A stretch of 64,000 bases of DNA from contig CP136062.1 in NCBI GenBank assembly GCA_032622095.1, forward strand, positions 195,555,887-195,619,886, given 5' to 3'. The position numbers were made by a program, and so were the translations under genes. This document shows, piece after piece, positions 29,301 to 41,300 of this stretch; position 1 is the first letter of the stretch, and the number at the start of each line of letters is the position of its first letter. The notes below the pieces were generated by a model. It made no database searches and was not told where the DNA came from. It worked only from the letters and a program-made list of their open reading frames with translations. The DNA is from Siphonodentalium dalli (lineage: Eukaryota; Mollusca; Scaphopoda; Gadilida; Siphonodentaliidae).

Positions 29301-32300
29301 GCCCCCACCCAGGCAGCTTAGAAATCAATAGGAATCTATATATTATTATACCAGTATCAAACAGCATACATACAGGTAGAGTGGGTGGTTGAGAGTTAAA
29401 TCTCTAATCTCTGCCCCTATTTGAACAAATGTGAATCCCCATCTATGAGATCCATTCATCTAGAAATTTCAAACGGTAGATTTTAAGAGTTGAAGAAAAC
29501 TGATTTTCCTCAAAAGTTTCCTAAAAATGACCTCACGTGTACAAATCTGAACCCCACTCACCAAAGGACCCTCCATACCAAAAGCTAAATAGGCCTGATG
29601 GTTTTTGAAGAATTACTATGGAGGGAAAGAGTTATGGACCTGGCTTCTCACCTATATGACCTGATGAACTCATTTGAACAAATCTGAATGTGAGTCAAAA
29701 TATATAAACCCATTCGGTCTTTAATATGTATGTGGAGAAGAACAAAATTGATGGACGGATGGAAACATCCCAACAGAGGGATGGATGGGAGGACATACTG
29801 ACAGACAAATTCAATCCAATATACCCCCCCCCAGTTTTCTTTGCAAATCAGGGTATAATGAGTACAACTGGATAGGTGGTGGTTAAGAATATAATAGTGG
29901 AACAGCCAAGCCTGAATATAGTGTCTGGCTTTTGCAGAATGAGGTCCCTAAAGGGTGAATTTAGTGCTGCAATCCTGCAAGGTGGGCTAGCATCACCAAA
30001 TTCACCATCTGGGGACCTCATTATGCTTAGGCCTCAACTGCTATGGGAGACATAGGAACAGATTGAAGTTGTCCAGTTAATTGGTGATGTGCACCCATTG
30101 GGCACTTCAATTATCAATTTTATCTTCAGCAAATTAGGGGATATAGAAACTGAACAGAATGGAAAAGGTAAGTAGAAATGTCAATTTAAGACCCTGTATA
30201 CTTCCCTGAAGATGAGGCATAAGCAGAATGAGGTCCCTGGAGAGTGTATTTGGTGATGCTAGCCTACTGTGCAGAGTAACATCACTAAATTCACCCTCTG
30301 GGGACCTCATTCTGCAAATGTCAGACATACAGCATTTTGTTTTGATACACACAGGGCATGAATGTTTACACCTACCTGTCAGCCAGCTAAATAACATCTG
30401 AATTGATGACTGTGTTATTAACTCTTTCTGTCTGGGGCTATTACCATACTCTATGGATGTTTATACAATGGTATTAGTTTTTCTAATTAATTTTTTCTTG
30501 ACTGAAGTGGGTGCATGGGCGGCGCAGATTGGGGGGGGGGGTGGTAGTGGGGACAGGGGTGTGGAAGGGTGAGGAGGGGAAGGGGTGGAATGGGGTGTTT
30601 TGTGTCTAAAAAATACAAAAAATCAGGGGTTAAAATGAAAAAAATATTTTTGTATTGTTCATTTTGAATTTTGATTTTTTTTTTAATTAAGGATTTAAAT
30701 TTAAAAATATTTTTTTTTTAATTTTTTTTTTTTAAGTTATGTTCCTGACACAGCCCCTATTTGACACACACTGACCCCATTTGAACAAATCTGAACCCCA
30801 GTCACACAAGGACCCACCATACAAAATATTAGCTAAATCGGCCAAATGATTCTGGAGAAGTCGTTTTAATAATTACTAGGGAGAATAGAGTTATGTCCCT
30901 GATTCTGCCCCTATTTGACCCAGTGACCCCATTTGAACAAATCAGACCCCCAGTCACCCAATGACCTTCCATACCAAATATAAGCTAAATAGGCCTGATG
31001 GTTCTTGAAAAGAAGTTGTTTTAAGAATTACTATGGTGGGAAAGAGTTATGGCCCTAGCTTCGCAACTATTTGACTCAGTGACCTTATTTTAACAAATCT
31101 GAGTCTGAGTCAACCAGGGAACATCCACACCAAATATGAACCCATTTGGCCTTAGGGTACTGGAGAAGAAGATGATTCTTGACGGACGGACAGACGGACG
31201 GACGGACGACGGACGAGGAGTGATGACTATAGCTCCACCAGAGACTTCTTCTCAGGTGAGCTAAAAACCATTTAGACATGTTTGAAGCCCAATTATCCAT
31301 GGACCCAAAACACCATACATGTATGTCAGATTAATCAGTCAGGTTGTTCCAAGGTAGATGTTTTAATGAATTTGGTATTTCAATGATTTTATTAGACACA
31401 AAAGTGTTAACTCCCCATAGCCCCATCATTTCTTAACAGGTTGACCTCATGTTAACAAATCTGAATCTCAGTCACTAAAGGATCCTCCATACTATATGTA
31501 AGCTAAATAGTTCAACCTCTCTTGAGAAGACATTTTAAGAATTACTATAGAGACATACAGTTATGTCCCTGGTGACCCCATATGAATAAATTTAAATCCC
31601 AGACACCAAAGAAACCTTCATACTAAATATCAGTAAAATAGACCTAATGGTCCTTGTGAAGGAAGCATATTAAGAGGGAAACGGTCCTTCGCTTGGGCCC
31701 TATTTGACCAGGTGACCCCATTTTGAAAAATCTGAATTGCAGTCAAACAAGAACATTCCATGCTAAATAAGCCAACTAGTTCTTGGCTCTTGCAAACATA
31801 TTTTAAGAATTACTATGTGGTGGAATAGTTATGTCTCTGGCTCTGCCCTTATTCGACTTTGTGAGCCCATTTTCACAAATCTGTCACCCAAGGTAATTTC
31901 ATAACAAATATAAGCAAAATAGGCCATTTGATTCTTGCATAGAAGACATATCATGAATTACTATGGAGAGAAAGAGTAATGTAGCTGGCCTTGCACCTAC
32001 TTGACCTGGTGACCCTGATTGAACAAATCTGAATCACACATCACCAAAGGAGCCTCAATATTAAATATGAGCTAAATAGAGCTGGTGGTTCTTTCAAAGA
32101 ACACTTTTCAAGTTTGCCAAACATGTTCTAGTGAAGTGGTGGATGTGTTAATTGTCCTGTTGAAACAGGTTGAAAGTGAAAGATTTGAACAATACATATG
32201 ATAGATTGTTGTTGTAATTGGGAATTAATGACCTCTAGCAGATCTCCAGGGAATGTTTATAAAAATGTCAGATTTCACTTGACATGTGTAGGCATACACC

Positions 32301-35300
32301 GCATACAGTTAGAGCCAAAGTAAATGCTTCTTATTAATGATTCTCTGTCAAGAATTTGAGTAAATATTATTTTTGGGGCCAGGGTGGCAGAAGCAGTGAA
32401 CTTGAGTAAAGGGCCAGGGGAGCACAATATATATATATATATATTTAATTGACCATGGAGTTAAATAAAAAAAAAAATTAAATATTTTTTAGAGTTATGT
32501 TCCTGGCTCCGCCCACATTTGACCCAGTGACCTCATTTGAACAAATCTGAACCCCAGTCACCCAAGGACCCTTCATACAAAATATGAACCCATTCGACGT
32601 GATGGTACGAGAACAAGTCGTTTTAAGAAATACTATGGAGGGAAAGAGTTATGGCCCTGTCTTCGCAACTATTTGACCCAGTGACCTCACCTAGGGAACA
32701 TCCACACCAAATATGAACCCATTCGGTCTTATGGATTGGGAGAAGATGTTTAAAGAATTGTTTACAGACGGACGGACGGATGGTTGGCTAGACGGACGGA
32801 TGAGGAGTGATGACTATAGCTCCACCGGAGACTTCGTCTCAGGTGAGCTAAAAATGAAAATAAATTCAACTTCCTTATTTGGGTAAGGCTCTTGAGTGAC
32901 CCGATTCTGCTATCAATGGATTGGTCTGGATCTTCCATAAATTATACTGACTGACCCGCTCTTCCGACTGGCAACATAAATACAAACAAGTGGTTTTAAG
33001 TTCCAGACTCGACCAATGGATTTGGAAATATGATTAGAAGACAATTCCAGTACAGGTACTCTGATTCTGTCATGAGAAACAGAATAATTATTCAAACCAC
33101 ATGTTTCATTTCGCACCCCAGCCGGAATTGAAATAAATTGTTCCACATTGAACTTTATTGGCTACTTGCCCAGAAATCGACAACGTGTCGATCTACAACA
33201 GCTATGCCCAATTATTCAAATTCAATAAAGCATAAAAAACTGAATATTATCGCATGTATCAGACCCAAAACGATTTTGTTTTTATTTTAATTGCTGTATA
33301 TTGTGAAACAATTAGGTCGGCAGTAATAAACAAAAGTTAATTACCATTTTTTTTCAAAACCAAGTTATAAAACAAAACAGGGTATAAATCTCGAACTGAG
33401 TTCCTGCAGGACGCTTTTTACACACGTTTTCACTCCACGGTGGAGGGCGGTTAGCGGTAAATTGAACGTGGTTACGCGCGGTCACGAAAAAAGGTCAGCC
33501 AACCACAGTGTCCCCCGAAAACGTGGCAAGTCGACGCCGCTTTGTTAAAGAAATACAAAAAATGTTGAAATGTTCTAAGTCGAAAGGGTTAATAATTCCG
33601 TAAAGAAATAATTTTTCCGTCATCTATATACATGTTGCACATCTCCAATATGTGGGTAACAATACTTTGAAGTTTAAAATATCTACGATCAAAACTGTAG
33701 GAGGAGTTGATTACACCATGAAGGTACACTCATACAGAAAATTATAAAAAATGTTTTTCAAAGTCGAAAGGCCCATATAACTCTGGGAAAAATCATGGGA
33801 TCAAACTCAAATTCGAACTTGACCTGTATTTTGATATGAATGACCCACAAAAAAACAGAATTTTCAATTGAACAGTCCAAACTGGATTTATCATCCGGAA
33901 ACCAAAGAAAAAAGAAGAAAATTTAATTTTCTAAGTCGAAAAAAGTCCATAAATCTAGGAAAAATCATCGGATCAAACTCAAATTCGAGCTCAACCTGTA
34001 TCTTGATATGACTGATCGACATAAAAACAGTATTTGCAATTAAAGGATCCAAACTTGAGAAATCATCCGGAAACCGAAAAAGTGAGAAATTTTCAAATTA
34101 CAAAAAAAGTTGAAAAAAAAGGGAAATAACTCCATAAAAGAGCACCTGTATTCTTGGTTGAGACACCTACATACCAAGTTTCAATCAAATCGGATGATCA
34201 TTACTGGAGTTATAACTCCGGACGCACAGATGCACGGACTGACGCACGGCTCGACGCATGCATGGACGCGTACACATGGCAACAAAATTGTATTATTTCT
34301 TACTTACTTTAGTTCAAACCGTTTAGTTTATTTTCAGAACAAAATGTTTCGTCTTGCATTTTCACTTTTAACTCACATCAATGCAAGTGAAAGTGTCAAT
34401 GACACTGTAGCTCAACTTGGAGAGGGGATAATTTCATGTCTTACATATAATGGAGCGATTAGGAATGTGGAACGTTGAAATGTCTAAGTAATACAACATG
34501 TAGATATCAACATGAAGAGATATATATAGTAAAATCCAAGATGGCCACCGGCCGCCATGTTTTCCAATGAAATTAGCAGATTTGGACACAAGTCCAAATT
34601 TTATGAATAAATTATACTCACCTGACATAATGCATACAGAATTAGATTTATCTCAACCTTGCGAACTCGCCACCCAAACTCCCGGAAACGTGTTGCGTTT
34701 CATCTTCCGGTTAAAGTTTTTTAATTACTCTAACCGGGGCAGAGCATGCACATTGCGCATATTATCAGATTGATCCCATGGCGCCCAAAATCAGGTCATG
34801 GGACAACTGTATCTGATGGGAGGAGGGTGGGAATGAATTATGTCAAGTGAGTATAATTTATTCATAAAATTTGGACTTGTGTCCAAATCTGCTAATTTTA
34901 TTTCAAAAATTAGCTACTCACCTGACATAAATCATACAGAATTATGCTGACTCCATAGCTGCTCTGTGCAGCTCTGGTCTGATGCTGTTGTCCCATGGTT
35001 CTTCCATGAAATGTTCTTCACTATTTACATCATTACACTATATACAGTCCTTTTTTTCTTTCTTTCCCCCCCCCCCAAGAATGTCTCTCTGCACGAACAC
35101 TATTTACATGTGATAACCAATCACAACTTCCCTTCACAGCAAAACTCGCTGGAGAATCTATCTAACACTTAGCACATTAGTGCCAACATCCTTCAAGTAG
35201 AACCTTATAAAGGTAGATGATTGTGCCCAATCCGCACTCTCCAGAATGTCTCTCATTCCTGCTCCATTGAAGAGTGCCCACGAAGATCCAATCGAACATG

Positions 35301-38300
35301 TGGAATGAGCAGTAATGTTGTTGTCACTTGGAATAGAATCAAAAGCCATCTTTATAAGCTTAACCAACCAGGAGGATATAGTTTGTGACGAAACCGGTGT
35401 ATGGGGCCGAATTAACGGTTAAAAACAGTTTTGTATTATTTTCACCCGTGTTGTTTCTGACTGCTTTTGTTCGATCCACATACATCAAAAGAGCTCGTTT
35501 CGGATCCAATCTGACATCTTCCTCAAAAGAAGGTACCAAAATTAAGGGACTCAGGTGAGAAATTCTGTCTTGCTTAGAAAGGCCCTTACGTAAAAAGGTA
35601 ATACCCTGCCCTTGAATTCTCATATTACTGCTACCCAATTGTAGACTTTGTAAATCATTACACCTTCGAAAAGTGGTAATGGCAACAAGAAACACTGTCT
35701 TAAATTTAAATGTAAGATATTTCAAGTCTAAAGGTTCAAATGGAGGATTTTTCAACATGTCCAAAACTTTTGGAAGATCCCAAGCAGGTACTAGCCTTTG
35801 GTTTGGAGGCCTTGAATTAAACATACCCTTCAACATTCGAATAATGTGTGGGTTTTGTCCCACTGCTATTCCCGCAATCGGTGGCAGAATTGATGAGAGC
35901 ATGGATCTGTATCCCGCAACCGTGCGGTATTGCAAACCCAAAGCAAACATATCTGACAAAAAATCAGCACATTGTGCTAAGGATGCTTCATGAGAAATAA
36001 TGTTACGCTCGGAACACCAACTGTTGAACCTTTTGAATTTTGACTGATAGAACACGTTTTCGTGTTCTGAGTCGCCAAGATTCCGCAATGAAATGACGTG
36101 ACCTTCTCGAAAAACCCTCTGCTTGTAAATGTCTATTGACAGATGCCAAGCAGTCAGGTTCATCAGGTTCGGATCCGGGTGAAGTACCCTCCATTGATAT
36201 TGTGTTAACATCTGTTCCGACACTGGTAACTGGAGTGGATGTTCGACTAGAAGTTTCAATATCATTGGAAACCAGAACTGTCTTGACCAATGCGGAGCTT
36301 ATGATTAATATCATCTCGCACTGAAATTTACTGATGTGTTGTAAGACTCTGGGAATCAATGGAATTGGTGGAAATGCATAAACATACAAGCTCTCCCATG
36401 AAATGGAGAGGGTATCTATTGCGAATGCTAGTGGGTGTGGATGCCATGAGCAAAAAATTTGGGTCTTCTTGTTGTGAAAAGTTACAGATCCATGTTTGGT
36501 TGACCCCAAAGACAAAAAATCTTTTGAACTATTATTGGGTCCAACTCCCATTCCGTCTCCCTCACATAACATCGACTCAGAAAATCTGCAAGCTGGTTCT
36601 GGACCACTGCTATGTGAGCTGATTTTAGAACCATGTGGTTCTGAATTGCAAGATTCCAAAGTTCCTGAGCTATTACTGACAGAGGGATCTGGACCTCGTA
36701 CCCCCCTGATAGTTTACATACAGTCAGTCAGGGTATAGCGGATCATCGTGTATAGCGGATCAGATGTTTCCGCAATAAAATCTCATTATTAATAAAAGTT
36801 GTGGCCTTTCTTTTGTGGTAGTTTTATGAAGATACTTATTAAAATTTACCGTACAAAGTTACATTCGAATTGTCCGTCGGCAACTTCATTTTTTAACATT
36901 TTTACGAAGCCGACCGAAAAATTCCGAAACGAAATTAGGCGAGCCGGGTTGTGAATATTTTTTTTATGAAAAAATTAAATGAAGTTGTGGATCAGCTACG
37001 CTAGTGGTAAGTATTTTATTTTGTTGTTCCATCATAATAATTCATGCCATAAAATTTTTATTTTTATTGGTATTTCCCTTCATCTTGAAAGTGTCTATTT
37101 GGTTTGCCTGCATGAGCGGATCGCACATGTGCAGTAACCAGTAAAGTTAAAACGAAACTATTTTTTAGAAAATGTAAACAACTGGCATGCTCGTTTTCTG
37201 TGGGGTTTTCTGTTACTAAGTACATTAAAACTAGAGTTATTGTGCAAAACTATCTTCAAACTAGCTTGTTACAATACATCTTGTGCTAACAAGGTGTAAA
37301 AGTGAGGTAGGAAGTGTAAAATTATTCATTGAAGCAAGTGATCCGCTACTGACAAAAGTGGTCCGCTACTTCCGAAATAAAGGAGGACTTGGTACAAATA
37401 ATTCTACTTCCAGAGGAAGCAGTATATACATGTCTATAAATATCAATGAAAAAATCCAGGAAATTCCTTTTAGTTGCAGAGAAATACGGGAGAAATGAAA
37501 AAGTGATCCGCTATACCCTGACTGACTGTAACGAGCCACCGTGGTGTTGTCGGTTCGTATAAGCACCTCCTTGTTCATCAAATCTCGGGTGAAGTGTTTT
37601 ATTGCCAATATTACCGCTTTCATCTTCAGATTGTTGATATGCAGGGATGTATCTGTGTCTGACCATAAATCCTGTACTGTCTGCCCCGCTAAATGGGACC
37701 CCCATTCCTGGAGACTGGCATCGTTTGTGATCGAGACAATGTTACGATCTGAAAAGAGGAATCAACCCTGTAGCTTGTTTCGTGTTTGTAACCACCAGTT
37801 CAGATGGGGTACCAGATCTTGTGTACATGGGACCCTGAGCTCGTATGCATGGCGAACTGGTTGCCATCTTTTCAAGAGAAACATCTGAATGGGTCTCATG
37901 TGAAGACGAGCATTCTGAATCAACTACAGACAGGACGCTATTATGCCTAGCAGATGCAGATAACTGCGGGCTGTGTCCCGTCCCCTCAACAGATTTCTTA
38001 CTGCTTGTTGGAGTACTGTTATACGATCTACTGTGGGACAAACTAACCCTTTGTCCAAATAAAACATTGCTCCCAAATAAGTTAACATTTGGGATGTTCC
38101 AAATGAGACTTTTTGACATTTATCAAAAACCCCAAATTTAGAATGGTTTCCATGAACAGCTCACTGTCTTGCAATAGGCCTGTTCGAGATGAATTTAGAC
38201 AAATCCAGTCGTCTATAAAAACGGCTAGACTTAGACCCCTCTGACGTAAGTATGCGGCTACGTTCGCAACCACTTTTGTGTATATGCGAGGGGCTGTTGT

Positions 38301-41300
38301 TGCACCGAAACATATTGTTCTCCATTGATACTGAACACTGTTGATGCTGACTCGGAAATATTTCTTGTGGCCTTCCCACAATTTTAATGAAGATACTCAT
38401 CCTGAATATCTCCGGTGAAATCCTAATCTCCCTTTTGTACTAAGGACATGACCTTTTTAGGGTATCCATTTTGAAGTGTTCTTTCCGAATGTAACGGTTC
38501 AGAGGTTTTAGATTTGTGATAGGATGAAAACTGCCATCCGACTTTGGTACCAGGAAAAGCGTACTGTAAAAACCTTGATTTGATAAATGCTTTGGTACGA
38601 CTTCGATAACGTTTGAAGTTAGAAGTCTTAAAATTTGGTTTTTGAGAAACTTCATCTCTGCTTTGTTCAAAAGAGTTTCTTTCACACCCTGGAATGGTGG
38701 AAATTGAAGAAATTCGATTTGATAACCATTACGAATGACATCTAGTGTCCATCTGTCCGCATTTATATTTTCCCAAGCCTGGTGAAAATGTGTGAACCGA
38801 CCTCCGACCGGTACATTCGGAAACGGATGCTTGATTAACATATGTACACTTCTTACCTTTAATGAGTCATCTGCGTTGTGATTTTCCTCTGGTAGAACCA
38901 CTGTCGTAGCGTCCACCTCGTCTGGATCCGTAAGAGAACCCTCCTTGTCCAGAAGCTCTGGCATTTCCTCTGCCACAAAAAGAATCCTTCGAAATTATTT
39001 TAGGAATTCGAAAAGGCTCAAACTCAGCTGATTTTGATGTGGACTGTTGGTCCCGGTCATGCCTGAATGATTCCGCACGTTCCGGCCAGGTAACAGTTCT
39101 TGCAACTTTCCTGGGTGGTTCTTGAGAGGATTAGTCAGTCAAATTTCTCTTAGAAGTCTTGATCGAAGACAACAGTTCATTCACAACTTTATTCTTATCT
39201 TTTTTCGCTCTGAGAAAAGTTTCAAGCTGATCCCCGAATAACCCGTCAGACATTAACGGTAAATTGGCTAATTCTCTGGGATCTGCTGCCTGATACAAAT
39301 TTGCGTCACTGATTGCTGTATGTCGACGAATCAAATGATGCATGGCCCCTGTGCGGCCTAATTGGTCTAACACTTTAGTCGACATCGAAAAAATGTCCCT
39401 AATTTGTTGCGTTAGTCGATCCAAGTCAACCACCTCAGCTTGAACACCTTCCATGAGAGATGCTAAGGCTTGCTGTATGTAAACATTTACAGCTATTCCC
39501 ATCTGAGCAGCACACTGACCTCTATAGGCTTTCTTTTCAATGAATTTGAATGGATTGGAAAACTGTTTTCCAGATCTGATTTGGGCAGATTTTCCATGTG
39601 TCTTTATCAAACACTGTTGTACAAATTCATCAAGAGAAGGTATATTCAAGAAATCCTTTGAAGACTCTGCAATTGGAAACTCTTCAAGTAAATTTTCCGG
39701 AAAGGCAGTTAAGGATGTGGGCTCTTTACTGTGCCAAGAATCTTCAAGCACTTTCCTCTGAGCTTCATCTAAAGTCAAACCAGTGACACATTCAGGTTGT
39801 TTTGTTAAAGCATCTTTGCCAAAAATGTCCAATAAGCCCTTGGCTATTGGTATATTACAGGAAAGTGTTTCACTTTTATCCTGATCAACAGATGTGTCAT
39901 CAAAATCGTGTCCCTGACATGTCCCCGACAACACATCGTCGTCTGAACTACTGGTACTGACAACGTTATCATACTGTGCGTTCTCTGCACTTTGACATTT
40001 GTATCGGTCTTGCTTTCCGGACAGCCTCTTCGGCTCCTGAGCATTAGACATTGTTTGTCAAATCTATTCAACACCCACCAACTAAGTTCCCTTTTCATGG
40101 GGTCAGTTATAACCATATTGGCATCAAACAAACCACAGTTTTGTTTGAGAGCTTGAATTTTATTGATTTCTAACTGGCGATAATGAAGTTTTGCATACTC
40201 CACCGCAGAAAATGTTGAAATTAATAATCCGATTACACTGGCCACTGTTCGAATAGAAGCATGATCGAGATTTAAGAGATCAGAGCAACCTTTTTTTACC
40301 TCTAGTTGTTTCTCGAGTGGCAGTGAAACGGTCATAGTCTCCGTATTTATAACATTTCCGAGAAAAGTTATTTTCTGACAAGAAGTGAGAACCGACTTAG
40401 TTGGGTGGATAGTGAATCCAAGACTGGTCAGTAACGAGGTAGTGAGATGAATATTCATAGAACATAGAGAAGTGGAGGCTCCCATACAAAGAATATAAAC
40501 AATGAAGCTTGTAGTTGTGAATCCGTCGGATCTCAACTAGGATAAAACAGGTTTCAACAATTTGGTAAACAACCTGGGAGCCGCCGCATAGCCATTGGCA
40601 ATGCAGGTATTTTGATAAAGGATATCTTTCCATCTGAAGCGAAAGTATTTTTGATGTTGTTCAGCCAGAGACACTGCATAGTATGCATGACGAATATCAA
40701 TGAGTCCCAGGTACATACCCGGACGAATGAGAGACAGAGCAGATTCAAATGTCACCATTTTGAAATGATGGTATGGAACATACTCATTAAATTTTTTGAG
40801 ATTTAAAATGAGCCGAACTTCATTAGTGTTTGGTTTAGGTCGTATGAAGACAGGAGATATAAATTGTCCCGGTGTGTCGCACACCTCTTTTATTACGCCT
40901 TGAGATAAAAGTTTTTCAATGGCCAAATTGACAGACAGTATTTCTGAAGTTTTCACCTGATTTGGAATGCAACATCCAATGTATTGAAAAGGTGGACCTC
41001 TATCTCCAAATTCGATGTGACAATGCTGAACAACATCCAAAATAATTGGGTCACTCGTAAGTGACCTTCAATTTGTAATAAATTTACACAATTGGCCTGC
41101 AACAAACTTTTCATTATTGCATATATAAGGGTTAAATTCCAGTGTTTTACATACCTGGGTTTGATCGTAAGAAACTAACGTCGAGTCATCCCTCTGGAGG
41201 ACCCCCGCTTGGAGGTTTTTCCCCCTTGTGGGTTAGGGTATGCCGCTGAGGAACTGGCGTCGCGATATTGGTAACCACCATAGGTGGGAATTTTACCACC

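Larger units (their letters stand above)
27955..31268. mobile_element. R1 repeat copy 2
   Basis: It begins with the palindrome CAGTCAATGACTG followed by GGGTTGCTCACC. The ~350-bp 5' module is present twice (27,955-28,428 and 28,436-28,790). Then come ~165-bp tandem units, a GGAC array (31,183-31,215) and the 3' hairpin AGCTCCACCAGAGACTTCTT ... CAGGTGAGCTA. No ORF. It is >90% similar by eye to 55,632-58,463. Confidence 0.75.
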
